A DNA stretch of 64,000 nucleotides from Halorientalis sp. LT38 (GCF_037031225.1 NZ_JAYEZN010000001.1:2728001-2792000); one strand, 5' to 3'. Numbered from the stretch's first letter, positions 25,599 to 36,002 are shown. Made by a program: numbers and translations. The notes: generated by a model not told the origin, from the letters alone.

Positions 25599-26423
25599 TC
25601 ACGCCGCTCCCAGGGCTGCGAACAGCAACACGTTGTGCGTCCCGGGCCCGAGTCCGACGGCGGCGACGAGCCCGAGCGCCGCGTTGCCCTGGACCGGGTC
25701 CTCCTCCAGGAAATCCGCGAACAGCACCAGGACGCCGGCGGCGATCAGGAGCTTCACGAGCACGAACAGCCAGCCGCTACCGAGCAGGGGTTCGGTCGGC
25801 AGTGAGGCGGCGAAGTCCATGATCGCCTCGGGAAGTGGGCTTCGCTCCCCGCTTCCCAGCAGGTCGACGCCGACCGCGGTGGACACGCCGTCGAGAACGT
25901 GCCCGAACACGACGACCGCACCGAGAGCCCCCGTTCGGGCGGTCACGGTCGGTCGCAGGTGTCGGACTGCGCCGTACGTCCCAGCAGTGAGCGGAACCGA
26001 CGCGACGAGCGCCGCGAGCGGGAGCACCGGGGCGAACGTCCCCCGGGTGGTCGCCGTGGCGACGACGTTCGCGGCACCGACGAGCGTCACGACGCCGCCG
26101 ACGACGGCGAGGGGACGCGGAACCCGGCGGTCGAGTGAGAGCAGCCCCACCCAGACCGCCCCGGCCAGCAGGAAGGTCGTCACGTACACTGCGGGTGCGC
26201 CCAGGAGCGGGGCGATGGCCGGCGGCGCGGCCCCGAGCTGGTAGACGACGTGCAGGGCTGCGCCCGCGGTCATCCACGGGGTGAACGCGAGGACGAGTCG
26301 CTGCGTGACAGGTGGTCGACGACTGTACAACGCGGCGCCGACGGCGAGGCCGGCGACGACCAGCACGAGCAGATACGGCGTCGCGGGGACGGCCAGCCCC
26401 TCAGGCAACACCTGGCGAAACAT
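25599..26423 (-). CDS. DUF63 family membrane protein
   Basis: A 274-residue integral membrane protein with about seven or eight helices. It has the features of archaeal DUF63 proteins: [25 protein letters not shown] in the second/third helix and [17 protein letters not shown] in the middle, with conserved His and Asp within the membrane. Function is unknown; conserved polar residues inside helices suggest an enzyme or transporter. ATG 26423 ([13 protein letters not shown]) is chosen although the frame is open to 26552. It is divergent from deoC. Confidence 0.8.
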   Translation of the reverse strand: MFRQVLPEGLAVPATPYLLVLVVAGLAVGAALYSRRPPVTQRLVLAFTPWMTAGAALHVVYQLGAAPPAIAPLLGAPAVYVTTFLLAGAVWVGLLSLDRRVPRPLAVVGGVVTLVGAANVVATATTRGTFAPVLPLAALVASVPLTAGTYGAVRHLRPTVTARTGALGAVVVFGHVLDGVSTAVGVDLLGSGERSPLPEAIMDFAASLPTEPLLGSGWLFVLVKLLIAAGVLVLFADFLEEDPVQGNAALGLVAAVGLGPGTHNVLLFAALGAA

Positions 26424-26502
26424 GTCGGAGGGGGTCGGCCGGCCGCCGAAAGCCTTCCGGTCGGCCACGTCCCTTTTTCCCCGTCCGCTGCTATCGAGGC
26501 CC

Positions 26503-27168
26503 ATGGACGTACCCGGGCGGATCGACCACACGGTACTGGGGCCGGCGACCACCGGCGACGAGGTACTGGGGGTCGTGGACGAGGCCGTCGAACACGGGAT
26601 GAACGCCTGCGTCCCGCCGTGTTACGTCGATCTGGTCGCGGACTACGCGCCCGAGACGACGCTCGCGACGGTGATCGGGTTTCCCCAGGGGCAGCACGCG
26701 ACGGAGACGAAGGTCAGTGAGGCCGAGCGGGCCTGGACCGACGGCGCCGACGAACTCGATCTGGTGGCCAACGTCGGGCGCCTGAAATCGGGCGAGGAAG
26801 ACACCTACGAGGACGAAATCGGCGAAGTCGTCGCCGCTACCCCGATGCCCGTGAAGGTCATCCTCGAGACGTCGCTGCTCAGCGACGAGGAGACACGCCG
26901 GGCGGCCGAACTCGCGGTCGCCGCCGACGCCGACATGCTCAAGACCGCGACCGGGTTCGCCGAGGGCGGCGCCACGGTGGCCGACGTCGAACTGCTGAGC
27001 GAGTACCTGCCGGTGAAGGCCAGCGGCGGGATCGGCTCCTGGGAGGCGGCGAAAGCGATGTTCGACGCCGGGGCCGAACGCATCGGCGCGAGCAGCGGGG
27101 TCGCCATCGTCGAGGAGTGGGCGGCGGCGGGGCAGCCATCGACCGGAGCCGGATCGGACGGGGCGTGA
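26503..27168 (+). CDS. deoC: Deoxyribose-phosphate aldolase
   Basis: A 221-residue DERA-family TIM barrel that splits 2-deoxyribose-5-phosphate into acetaldehyde and glyceraldehyde-3-phosphate. Visible signatures: IDHTVLGP near the start, [32 protein letters not shown] (catalytic Asp region), [11 protein letters not shown] and the Schiff-base Lys in MLKTATGF (about residue 148), then [13 protein letters not shown], the phosphate-binding loop. A short acidic tail follows. It completes the catabolism of deoxynucleosides begun by nucleoside phosphorylase. The start follows a CCCTTTTTCC tract 30 nt upstream. Confidence 0.95.
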   Translation: MDVPGRIDHTVLGPATTGDEVLGVVDEAVEHGMNACVPPCYVDLVADYAPETTLATVIGFPQGQHATETKVSEAERAWTDGADELDLVANVGRLKSGEEDTYEDEIGEVVAATPMPVKVILETSLLSDEETRRAAELAVAADADMLKTATGFAEGGATVADVELLSEYLPVKASGGIGSWEAAKAMFDAGAERIGASSGVAIVEEWAAAGQPSTGAGSDGA

Positions 27169-27216
27169 CGGATCCGTCGCGTTTTTGCTCGGCGAGCCCC
27201 GAGGACGGAGTAGCGA

Positions 27217-28476
27217 ATGGCCCGCTATCACATCGAGACGTACGGGTGTACCTCCAACAGGGGTGAGACCCAGCAGATCGAGCAGGCGCTGCGCGAGGGG
27301 GGCCACCACCCCGTCGACGGCCCCGAAGCGGCCGACGTGGCGATCCTCAACACCTGCACGGTCCTCGAGAAGACGGAGCAGAACATGCTCCGGCGGGCCA
27401 GAGAACTCGACGCGGAGACGCCCGGCGACCTGGTGGTGACCGGTTGCATGGCGCTCGCCCAGGGCGACCTCTTCCGCGACGAGGAGTTCGACGCGGAGAT
27501 CCTCCACTGGGACGAGGTGCCCGAACACGTCCGCAACGGCGAGTGCCCGACCGTCACCGACGGCGTCGAACCGGTGCTCGACGGCGTGACCGGCATCCTC
27601 CCCATCGCGCGGGGCTGCATGAGCGACTGCTCGTACTGCATCACCAAGCAGGCCACCGGTCGCATCGACAGCCCGTCGGTCGACGAGAACGTCGAGAAGG
27701 CCCGGGCGCTCGTCCACGCGGGCGCGAAGGAGATACGTATCACCGGCCAGGACACCGGCGTCTACGGCTGGGACAGCAATCAGGGCGAGAGCCTCCTCCC
27801 CGAGCTACTGGACCGCATCTGCGATATCGAGGGCGACTTCCGGGTTCGGGTGGGGATGGCCAACCCGAAGGGCGTCCACGGCGCCCGCGAGGACCTCGCC
27901 CGGGTGTTCGCCGAGAACGACGAACTGTACAACTTCCTGCACGCGCCCGTCCAGTCGGGCAGCGACGACGTGCTCGCCGACATGCGCCGCCAGCACGCGG
28001 TGTCGGAGTACGTCGAGGTCGTCGAGACCTTCGACGAGCACCTCGATTACTGGACGCTCTCGACGGACTTCATCGCGGGTTTCCCGACCGAAACCGACCG
28101 CGACCACGAGCAGAGCCTCGCGCTCATGCGCGAGACGCGCCCCGAGAAGATCAACGTCACGCGCTTCTCGAAGCGCCCCGGCACCGACGCCGCCGACATG
28201 AAGGGGCTGGGCGGCCAGACGAAGAAGGACCGCTCGAAGGAACTCTCCGAACTGAAGATGGACCTCGTGGGCGGGGCTCACGAGGAGATGGTCGGCACCG
28301 ATCGCAGGGTCCTGCTCGTCGAGGACGGGACCGGCGAGTCGCTCGTGGGCTACGACGAGGCTCACCGCCAGGTCGTGATCGCCGACGCGGAGGAGCGGGG
28401 GCTCGCGGTCGGCGAGTTCGTCGACGTCGAGATCACGAGCCACAACACGGTGTACGCCTTCGGCGAACCGATCTGA
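27217..28476 (+). CDS. tRNA N6-threonylcarbamoyladenosine methylthiotransferase (archaeal MtaB)
   Basis: A 419-residue radical-SAM methylthiotransferase of the MiaB/MtaB family, archaeal e-MtaB branch (CDKAL1-like), which makes ms2t6A37 in tRNA. The N-terminal UPF0004 domain provides three Cys (YGCTSNRGE, NTCTVLEKTE, VTGCMALAQG) for the auxiliary cluster. The radical-SAM CxxxCxxC is ARGCMSDCSYCITKQATG (about residues 128-145). The C-terminal TRAM domain (VGTDRRVLLVEDG ... GEFVDVEITSHNTVYAFG) binds tRNA. Nothing essential is missing. Its stop is 3 bp from that of the convergent CDF transporter. Confidence 0.92.
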   Translation: MARYHIETYGCTSNRGETQQIEQALREGGHHPVDGPEAADVAILNTCTVLEKTEQNMLRRARELDAETPGDLVVTGCMALAQGDLFRDEEFDAEILHWDEVPEHVRNGECPTVTDGVEPVLDGVTGILPIARGCMSDCSYCITKQATGRIDSPSVDENVEKARALVHAGAKEIRITGQDTGVYGWDSNQGESLLPELLDRICDIEGDFRVRVGMANPKGVHGAREDLARVFAENDELYNFLHAPVQSGSDDVLADMRRQHAVSEYVEVVETFDEHLDYWTLSTDFIAGFPTETDRDHEQSLALMRETRPEKINVTRFSKRPGTDAADMKGLGGQTKKDRSKELSELKMDLVGGAHEEMVGTDRRVLLVEDGTGESLVGYDEAHRQVVIADAEERGLAVGEFVDVEITSHNTVYAFGEPI

Positions 28477-28479
28477 GTC

Positions 28480-29418
28480 TCAGGGGTCGCGGTCGGGGTC
28501 CCGGTTCGGGCCGCCGACCAGGCGGTCGACCTCCTCGTCGGGTTTCCACTCGCCGGCCTCCTTCGGGTCGACGTGGACGAACGCGTCGTCGACCTCCGGG
28601 AGGCGCTCGATCGACTGGATCACGGCGCTCTCGATGTCGTGGGCCTCCGTCAGGGTGCGGTCGCCTTCCACCTCGACGTGGAGCGAGACGTCGATCTCCG
28701 GGCCGACGTAGTGGGCGATGACGTCGTGGGCGCCCTCCACGTCGGGGTGGGAGAGCGCCCGGCGGACGATCTCGGCCCGGAGATCCTCGGGCGGGGCCGC
28801 CCCGACGAGGTAGTCGAGGTTGTCCCGGACGACCTCGACGCCGGTGTAGAGGATGCCGACGCCGACGACGGCGGCCGCGATGGGGTCGAGCAGCGGGAAC
28901 CCGAGGACGGCGCCGATGACGCCCCCCATCGCCGCCAGCGCGGTGAGGATGTCGTTGCGATTGTCCAGCGCCGTCGCCACGACGGCGGGCGAGCGGTGGT
29001 CCGTTCCCACCGCCAGACAGTAGCGATAGAGCAGGTACTTTGCGACGGCGGCGAACGCGAGCACGCCCACGGCCGCGGGGTTGTGGGTCACCGCGACGGA
29101 GTCCGCGAGGACGCTCGAGATCGCCTGCCAGATGACGGCTGCGCCGGCGGCGAAGATGCCCAGCGCGACGAAGAGGCTCACGAACGGCTCGATGCGCTCG
29201 TGGCCGTGGGGGTGCTCGAAGTCGGGGGGCCGGGTGGTGAGGTAGAGGCCGGCGACGATCACCACGCTGTAGACCGTGTCGGCGAGGCTGTTGACGGCCT
29301 CCGAGCCGACGGCGAGGCTCCCGGTGACGTACCAGATCGCCCCCTTGGCCAGGACCAGGACCAGGTTGACCCCGAGCACCACGAGGCCGACCCGCCTGAG
29401 CGCCGTCGAGCGTGTCAT
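28480..29418 (-). CDS. Cation diffusion facilitator (CDF) transporter
   Basis: A 312-residue CDF exporter of divalent metals. Six transmembrane helices are seen; metal sites of the CDF type occur as S-x-x-D/N pairs in helices 2 and 5 (EAVNSLADTVYSVV and VATALDNRNDILTALAAMGG). The histidine-rich loop HPHGHERIEPFVSLF is the typical cytosolic entry. The C-terminal ferredoxin-like domain (DVEGAHDVIAHYVGPEIDVSLHVEVEG) binds metal in dimers. HPHGHER and the DNRND motif make Zn2+/Fe2+/Mn2+ export plausible; the metal cannot be decided. ATG 29418 is preferred. Confidence 0.9.
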   Translation of the reverse strand: MTRSTALRRVGLVVLGVNLVLVLAKGAIWYVTGSLAVGSEAVNSLADTVYSVVIVAGLYLTTRPPDFEHPHGHERIEPFVSLFVALGIFAAGAAVIWQAISSVLADSVAVTHNPAAVGVLAFAAVAKYLLYRYCLAVGTDHRSPAVVATALDNRNDILTALAAMGGVIGAVLGFPLLDPIAAAVVGVGILYTGVEVVRDNLDYLVGAAPPEDLRAEIVRRALSHPDVEGAHDVIAHYVGPEIDVSLHVEVEGDRTLTEAHDIESAVIQSIERLPEVDDAFVHVDPKEAGEWKPDEEVDRLVGGPNRDPDRDP

Positions 29419-29463
29419 CGCAGGCGCTTGGACGCGGGGGGTCAAAAGTCCCCCTTCGACGGC

Positions 29464-30006
29464 CTACGACAGGTCGACCGCTTGGTCCGGCCCGTGGACC
29501 GTCGCCCCCTCCTGTTCGGCGAAGCCCTCGTGGAGGCGCTCGTAGGTGTCCTCGACGGCCTCGACGATCACCTTCGTCTCCGAGATCACCGGCATGAAGT
29601 TGGTGTCGCCCTCCCACCGCGGGACGACGTGGGTGTGGAGGTGGTCGTCGATCGACCCCCCGGCCGCGCCGCCACCGAGGTTGAGACCGGCGTTGTACCC
29701 CTCCGGATGCAGGGCCGTCTCCATCGCCTCGATGGTCCGCTGTTTGAGGCGCGCGTGATCGGCGAGTACCGGTTCGTCGAGGTCGCGGTAGTCGCCGGTG
29801 TGCTGGTGGGGGATCACCATCGCGTGCCCGGGGTTGTACGGGTAGTTGTTCAGCAGGACGAACGCGTGCTCGCTCCGGGCGACGACCTTGTTCGCCCGAT
29901 CGTCGTCGGCGTCGGCGAACGCGCAGAACACGCAGCCGTCGACGTCCTCGTTCTTGTCCGGCCGCTCGACCCAGTCGATCCGCCAGGGCGCGAACACCTG
30001 CTCCAT
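29464..30006 (-). CDS. HIT family nucleotide hydrolase/transferase
   Basis: A 180-residue histidine-triad protein with the active-site motif HLHTHVVPR (about residues 122-130). The N-terminal WRIDWVERPDKNEDVDGCVFCAF contains a Cys pair (CVFC) that would bind zinc. NYPYNPGHAMVIPHQH is the conserved nucleotide-binding region of AP4A-phosphorylase-like HIT proteins. Its reaction is hydrolysis or phosphorolysis of a dinucleoside polyphosphate or AMP conjugate. Its promoter is probably GGTTAAGCC, centred 27 nt before the ATG. Confidence 0.92.
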   Translation of the reverse strand: MEQVFAPWRIDWVERPDKNEDVDGCVFCAFADADDDRANKVVARSEHAFVLLNNYPYNPGHAMVIPHQHTGDYRDLDEPVLADHARLKQRTIEAMETALHPEGYNAGLNLGGGAAGGSIDDHLHTHVVPRWEGDTNFMPVISETKVIVEAVEDTYERLHEGFAEQEGATVHGPDQAVDLS

Positions 30007-30056
30007 GCCCGTGCTGGGACCGCGCCCGGCTTAACCGCCACGGCACACCGCGATTC

Positions 30057-30115
30057 GATGGCGAGCCATCTTCACGTATTTATATCCATCGGCCGTTCTA
30101 TCGGGGTAGCCCCGA
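30057..30115. promoter_or_regulatory. Palindrome, strong TATA box and hairpin upstream of no annotated gene
   Basis: A 14-bp palindrome (GATGGC-GA-GCCATC, 30057-30070) is followed by TATTTATAT (30077-30085) and a hairpin TCGGGG-TAG-CCCCGA (30101-30115) at the expected start site. The box reads as TATA on both strands; on the minus strand it could add a longer leader to the HIT gene. Confidence 0.4.
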
Positions 30116-30230
30116 ACGGAACTGTGAACGGGCTCCGTAAACGATCTGGGACGCTCTCGGCCCGTCATAGCGAAAACCACCGGACGGCGACCGGAAATCG
30201 CGTGAACGAACCGGAACGGATTGGAGTTTT
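30108..30230 (+). ncRNA. Candidate small RNA or long leader
   Basis: A transcript from the TATA box at 30077-30085 would begin near 30108. It would cover about 120 nt without a convincing frame and meet a T5 tract (30226-30230) that could terminate it. Short inverted repeats occur (ACGGA/TCCGT at 30116-30120 and 30134-30138). Alternatively it is the leader of the zinc-ribbon gene at 30262, which has its own TATA-like GTTTTTATG. Only position and structure support this. Confidence 0.25.
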
Positions 30231-30261
30231 TATGCTCCCGACCGGGGTAGGACCGGACGCG

Positions 30262-30462
30262 ATGTCAGTACGCGATGATACGTCCGACGGGATGACAGAG
30301 GAGTGCGAGGAATGTCGGCGAGAGACGCCCCACGAGGTGTCCGTGGAGATTCTCACGGAGAGCGCCACGCCGGAGAACGCCGAGTACTCGCGCGAGCCCT
30401 ACCGTGTCAGCGAGTGTCGGGTGTGTGGTGCGCGCACCGTCCTGCGGATGAACAACGCCTAG
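30262..30462 (+). CDS. Small zinc-ribbon protein
   Basis: A 66-residue protein with two CxxC knuckles: CEECRRETPH (about residues 15-18) and CRVCGART (about 54-57). This is the pattern of a small haloarchaeal zinc beta-ribbon family (I believe DUF7835). The role is unknown; such proteins often bind nucleic acid or partner proteins. The TATA-like TTTTTATG at 30226-30232 predicts a start 6-8 nt before the ATG. A downstream ATG (30292) would still keep both Cys pairs. It is convergent with map. Confidence 0.75.
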   Translation: MSVRDDTSDGMTEECEECRRETPHEVSVEILTESATPENAEYSREPYRVSECRVCGARTVLRMNNA

Positions 30463-30468
30463 CTGACA

Positions 30469-31362
30469 TCACAGCCGCGTCGTGACCTCGCAGCCGTCCT
30501 CGGTGACGATGAGCGTGTGTTCTTTCTGACTGACCAGCTGGCCGTCCTCCTCCTTGAGTACGGGGTAGCCGTGGAGCACGTCCTGCTGTTTGAGCCGCCG
30601 GAGCGCCATCTCCGGCCGGCGCACGTCGAGCCAGCGCGTGGCGAAGGGTAACGTCTTGAACTCCTCGGTGATCTGGTTCAGCGCGTCCCGGGCGGCGCGG
30701 TTGCGGACCGACCCCTCCGATTCGAGCGCGAAGATCTCCTCCTCGCTGCCCTCCCGCACCTTGCCGCCGCCGTCGGTCGCGAACGGTTCGATGGCGACGA
30801 CGTCGCCGGCCTCGAGTTCGACGCCCTGTGCGACCTCCCGGTTCGGGATGTTCGGCGGCGTGTGCTGCTTCCAGTGGCCAAGTCCGTGGCCGGTGAGGTT
30901 CACGACCGGGTTGAACCCGTAACCGTCGATCGTCTCCTCGATGACGGCACCGATCTCGCCCGTGTCGACGCCGGCTTCCACCACGTCGAGTGCGGCGTCG
31001 AGGGCTGCCTCGGAGGCCTCCGCTAGCTCGGGGTTACCCGAGAGGTCGACGGTGACGGCGGTGTCGGCGAGCCAGCCGTCGACGTGAACCCCGATGTCGA
31101 GGTTGACCATCTCCTCGCCGAAGGTCGCCGAATCGTCGACGCTCGGCGTGGCGTGGGCGGCCTCCTCGTCGATGCTGATGTTCACGGGGAAGGCCGGCTC
31201 GCCGCCGAGTTCGCGGATCCGCTCCTCGGCCCACTCGGCCAGTTCCAGGTGACTCGCGCCGACTTCCACCCGGTCTGCGGCCTCGTTTCGCACCTGCGCG
31301 AGGATCTCGCCCGCTTCCCGGTGTTTCTCGTACTGCTCGCCGTCCAGGTCCACGTCGGTCAT
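30469..31362 (-). CDS. map: Methionine aminopeptidase, type II
   Basis: A 297-residue archaeal type II MetAP that removes initiator Met from nascent proteins. The pita-bread fold metal ligands are in VNLDIGVHVDGWLADTAVTV (two Asp), LTGHGLGHW (His), AIEPFATDG (Glu) and the final TLIVTEDGCEVTTRL segment (Glu). The substrate His is in EEAAHATPS. The roughly 60-residue helical insert typical of type II lies near EEIFALESEGSVRNRAARD. ATG 31362 is preferred; the frame is open upstream. The 294 bp to the next gene on the right contain only promoter-like CTTATCCC repeats. Confidence 0.95.
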   Translation of the reverse strand: MTDVDLDGEQYEKHREAGEILAQVRNEAADRVEVGASHLELAEWAEERIRELGGEPAFPVNISIDEEAAHATPSVDDSATFGEEMVNLDIGVHVDGWLADTAVTVDLSGNPELAEASEAALDAALDVVEAGVDTGEIGAVIEETIDGYGFNPVVNLTGHGLGHWKQHTPPNIPNREVAQGVELEAGDVVAIEPFATDGGGKVREGSEEEIFALESEGSVRNRAARDALNQITEEFKTLPFATRWLDVRRPEMALRRLKQQDVLHGYPVLKEEDGQLVSQKEHTLIVTEDGCEVTTRL

Positions 31363-31656
31363 ACCCGCCCGTTCGACGAACGCCGGCAAAGGAGTTGCGC
31401 TCCGGCAGGTCACGCGGCGCCGTCCGCCCGTCTCGACCGAACCGGTCCGACAGCCGAGACGACGCCGGAGCACCCGGTCGCTTACGGGTAGCCAAATTGA
31501 TCGCCACTGGTCGGTGAGGGTCAGCCGACCCGCAAGTGAAAGATGCCGATCTGCAACCGATCGGCCGTCAGAGACCGCTTATCCCACACAGTCGGTCGCT
31601 ACGTTCTCGAAACGGTCTGGGCCCCTTATCCCGGGCCTTGAGGAACCGGACACCGG

Positions 31657-33459
31657 ATGAGAGACAAGCATCTGGCGGCAGTGACAGCGATACTTCTGGT
31701 CGTGGCCGCGGCCGGAATTGCCCTGACAGCAGGTGGGCAACAGGGTGCGCCACAGGCCACGGCCGCGGACACGACGGACGAGACGACGGACGCCACGGGT
31801 GTGACTCTTCACGGAGTCACCGTCGAACGACTCCGGCTTCAGGACACGAACGTCACGAACGCGACCGTCAACCGGCTGACGGTGGCCGAAGTGACGAGCG
31901 AGAACCGGACCATCACCAACGGGACCTTCGTCGACGTCGAGATCCAGTCGCTCCAACTGGAAGGCGTGACGGCCGACGACCTCACCAGCCAGGGGATGGC
32001 CCCGGAGGAGATGCCGGGCGCAGCGAACGAGACCATGCCCGCTGGCGAGGCAAACATGACGGAGACGCCGATGGGCGAGGCGACTGCGACCGAGACGCCG
32101 ATGGGCGAAGAAACCGCGACGGAGACGCCGATGGGCGAAGAGACCGCGACCCCGACGGTCGCGGATGAGGGGACCGAACCCCTGCTGGCCCAGGAGAACG
32201 AAACGGAGACGCCCGGCGGCGAGACCACGCCGGCTGCCGGAGCCCAGAACGAGACGAACGAGACAGAGGAGGTCGAGAGCGTCAGGATCGCGATGCTCTC
32301 GGTCCAGCAGCTCGAAGTCGACTCCCTGAGCTACGAGGAGTCGGCGGCCGCCGGCGAGCAAGCGGGCGAGGCCGGGACGCCCGGTGAGGCGACGCCCGGC
32401 GAGGCGACCACGACGGAGACGCCGGGCGAAGCGACGCCGGGTGAGGCGACGCCCGAAGCGGAGACGCCCGGAGCGGAGACGCCTGGCGCACCGGGGACGC
32501 CCACCGAAGCCGTTTCACCGATGATGGCTCAGGCGAACGAGACGACGCCGGGTGACGGCGAGATGACGCCGGATGATGGTGAGATGACGCCCGACGAAGG
32601 CGAGACCACCACCGACGACGGCGAGATGACGCCGGATGACGGTGAGATGACTCCCGACGACGGCGAGATGACGCCAGGTGCGGGCGGCGGACAGGCCGGT
32701 GAAGGCCAGACCGTCGTCGTGCCGATGGTGAACGTCACCCACCTCAGCGTCGGCGAGATGGTCGTGACGACGAGCATGGGGGCGAACGAGACCGGCAACG
32801 CGACCGGTGCGGCGACGCCCGGTGGCGCCGGACAGCCGAACACGACCCAGGCCGGACCGCCCGGCGGTCAGGGGAACGCGCAGGCAGGCGGCCCCGCGAC
32901 CGCCGCACAGCCGACCGCCGTCCAGGTCGACAACGCCACGGCGGACCGCGCCACGGCTCGACTGACGACCGAGTACGGCCAGTTCCACCTGGCGAACGTC
33001 TCGGTCCCCGACGAGATCCAGGCCGGCGAGAACTTCACGGCGACGCTCACGCTGGTCAACGCCGACGACCAGCGCGGCGTCGAGTACATCGGCTACCAGG
33101 TCGGGACGACCGCGATGACGCGCCAGCTGGTCGTCCTCGAACCGGGTGAACGCCAGGAGGTCACGATCAACGTCTCCACCGAGGACCTCACGGCCGGAAC
33201 CTACACCCAGCAAATCGAGAGCCAGCGGACGACCGTCACCCTGCCGCTGACCGTGCAGAACGGCGAGGACAACGCCACCGCAATGGCCACGCCGAACGAG
33301 ACGACGACGCCGGGCGAGACGGAGACGCCCGAGGAGGAGACGCCGGGCGGAGAGACGCCGACCGACGAGACGCCCGAAGAGGAGACGCCAGGCGGAGAGA
33401 CGGCGACCGAAGCGACGCCTGGTGCCGGTGGTGTGACGACGACTGACGGCGGGCTGTAG
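31657..33459 (+). CDS. Secreted Thr/Glu/Pro repeat protein with CARDB-like domain
   Basis: A 600-residue exported protein. A signal peptide spans about 1-38. Residues 45-110 form a repetitive beta-solenoid-like segment (VTLHGVTVERLRLQ...). Then come low-complexity tandem repeats: three 10-residue ETPMGEETAT units, a run of TPGEA-type units, and six 7-residue MTPDDGE units. A globular CARDB-like beta-sandwich domain (about 430-530; FHLANVSVPDEIQAGENFTATLTL) precedes another TPEEE/TPGGE tail. Many N-x-S/T sequons suggest N-glycosylation. There is no PGF-CTERM or transmembrane anchor. The TATA-like CCCCTTATCCC lies about 27-35 nt upstream. Function unknown; a cell-surface or matrix protein is likely. 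Confidence 0.7.
   Translation: MRDKHLAAVTAILLVVAAAGIALTAGGQQGAPQATAADTTDETTDATGVTLHGVTVERLRLQDTNVTNATVNRLTVAEVTSENRTITNGTFVDVEIQSLQLEGVTADDLTSQGMAPEEMPGAANETMPAGEANMTETPMGEATATETPMGEETATETPMGEETATPTVADEGTEPLLAQENETETPGGETTPAAGAQNETNETEEVESVRIAMLSVQQLEVDSLSYEESAAAGEQAGEAGTPGEATPGEATTTETPGEATPGEATPEAETPGAETPGAPGTPTEAVSPMMAQANETTPGDGEMTPDDGEMTPDEGETTTDDGEMTPDDGEMTPDDGEMTPGAGGGQAGEGQTVVVPMVNVTHLSVGEMVVTTSMGANETGNATGAATPGGAGQPNTTQAGPPGGQGNAQAGGPATAAQPTAVQVDNATADRATARLTTEYGQFHLANVSVPDEIQAGENFTATLTLVNADDQRGVEYIGYQVGTTAMTRQLVVLEPGERQEVTINVSTEDLTAGTYTQQIESQRTTVTLPLTVQNGEDNATAMATPNETTTPGETETPEEETPGGETPTDETPEEETPGGETATEATPGAGGVTTTDGGL
32062..32151 (+). repeat. Tandem 30-bp coding repeat (3 copies)
   Basis: Three consecutive 30-bp units encode ETPMGEATAT, ETPMGEETAT and ETPMGEETAT inside the secreted repeat protein. 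The units differ at few positions, mostly at third bases, so copy number can change by slippage or recombination. Confidence 0.9.
32542..32667 (+). repeat. Tandem 21-bp coding repeat (6 copies)
   Basis: Six in-frame 21-bp units encode a 7-residue motif of the type M/T-T-P/T-D-D-G-E in the same secreted protein (TTPGDGE, MTPDDGE, MTPDEGE, TTTDDGE, MTPDDGE, MTPDDGE), followed by a degenerate seventh unit. Confidence 0.9.
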
Positions 33460-33593
33460 GACGGCCCCATCGCCGCGGGCCGCTCTCGGGGACGGTCAGC
33501 GACGAGCCTGACACTGAATAATCACCACGGTCGTTGTCGATAGTTTCCCAGGAAGCGGTAGGCCTTTTAGCCCGACGTGTGAACTTCCGAGAT

Positions 33594-34856
<1,263 letters not shown>

Positions 34857-34972
34857 CTCCCCGGCCGCCGTTTTCTGTTTCGTCTCGCTCCGTCCAGCCG
34901 CGCCACCTGGTCCACCCAGCGGGGGCGACGGGGGACGGAAAACTCTTCTCCGATGGCGACGCAGGTGCGGAT

Positions 34973-35497
34973 ATGTACGCGGTCGTCGGGTGCAGCGACT
35001 GCGACGCGCTCCGCGTCGTCGAGGGCCGCCCCGAACGCTCCGAGTGTCCCCGCTGTGGCGCCAGCCGCAAGTTCGAGACCCTCAAGCAGTTCGTCACCAC
35101 CGAGGACCCGGACCACGCCCGCGAGGTCCGGGCGGCCCTGCTGGCGAAACGCCAGGGCCGGGAAGACGCCTTCGACGACCTGGACTCGTTCGCGGAGATG
35201 GACCGCTACCTGGACGAGGCCGGCGTCGACGACGACGAGTATCTCGAAGCGTCCGGGCTGGACCCCGACGCGGTCGCGGCGGCCGGCGATCGCGCCGGCG
35301 AGGGGAGCGGCGGCGGTCAAAGTCGCAAGGAGACGGTCCTGGCGGCGCTCCGGGACCGGGACGAACCGACGGAGGAGGCGGTCCTCGCCTACGCGACCGA
35401 CCGCGGCGTGCCGGCCGAGTACGTCCGGGACGCGCTCGCGAAACTCGTCCGCCGGGGCGAGGTGACCGAACGGGACGGGACCTACCGCCTGCTCTGA
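34973..35497 (+). CDS. Zinc-ribbon and winged-helix protein (DUF5817-like)
   Basis: A 174-residue protein. The N-terminal zinc ribbon carries two Cys pairs (VVGCSDCDALR and SECPRCGASRKF, about residues 7-32). An acidic helical middle follows (AREVRAALLAKRQGREDAFDDLDSF). The C-terminus (about 118-174) is a winged helix (KETVLAALRDRDEPTEEAVLAYATDRGVPAEYVRDALAKLVRRGEV). The domain pair suggests DNA or RNA binding, possibly a chromatin- or transcription-associated protein. Widely conserved in haloarchaea but uncharacterised. Confidence 0.75.
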   Translation: MYAVVGCSDCDALRVVEGRPERSECPRCGASRKFETLKQFVTTEDPDHAREVRAALLAKRQGREDAFDDLDSFAEMDRYLDEAGVDDDEYLEASGLDPDAVAAAGDRAGEGSGGGQSRKETVLAALRDRDEPTEEAVLAYATDRGVPAEYVRDALAKLVRRGEVTERDGTYRLL

Positions 35498-35572
35498 CCG
35501 GTTTCTGACAGCGGCGTAAGTTGTCCGAATCACGACTGCGGAATTTAACATGCGAGACGGTGACATACCTGT

Positions 35573-35983
35573 ATGGCAGCGGAGCGACCGGAACGCGCGG
35601 ACCTGTTCTTCCTCGCGGCGGGGACCGGGATCGTCCTCGGGGCGATCGTGGTCGTGATCGCCGGGAGCGCCGGCCAGCCGTCGGTGGGGGGTCTCGGGCT
35701 CAACCGGATCGGCCAGTTCCTCTTCGCGGCCGGCTTCGGATTCGGGGCGCTCTACCACCGCGTGCTCGGGCACGGGCTTCAGGTCGCGGGCTTTTCGCTT
35801 CTGGCCGCCGGGTGGGCGTTGCTCTTCGCGGACTGGCTGCTCGTCCCGCTCCTGGGCCGGGGGCTGTTCACGCTGATCATCGCGGTGCTGGCGCTGGGCG
35901 GGGCGCTCGTCGTGCTCGGTATCATCGGGGACGCAGAGCGACTCCGGGAGGCGGTGCCGCCGGGGGTCCGCCCGGGGGACTAG
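35573..35983 (+). CDS. Small multi-pass membrane protein
   Basis: A 136-residue protein with four transmembrane helices (DLFFLAAGTGIVLGAIVVVIAG, RIGQFLFAAGFGFGALYHRVL, LQVAGFSLLAAGWALLFADWLLVPLL, LFTLIIAVLALGGALVVLGIIG). No motif is recognised. The ATG lies about 27 nt after GAATTTAAC, a leaderless promoter. It is convergent with hmgA, 19 bp away. Confidence 0.6.
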   Translation: MAAERPERADLFFLAAGTGIVLGAIVVVIAGSAGQPSVGGLGLNRIGQFLFAAGFGFGALYHRVLGHGLQVAGFSLLAAGWALLFADWLLVPLLGRGLFTLIIAVLALGGALVVLGIIGDAERLREAVPPGVRPGD

Positions 35984-36002
35984 ACGGCTTCCAACCGGCT
36001 CC

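Noticed and set aside
32062-32667. CRISPR-like repeats
   Set aside because: The repeats are directly tandem, in frame and without spacers, so they are protein repeats.
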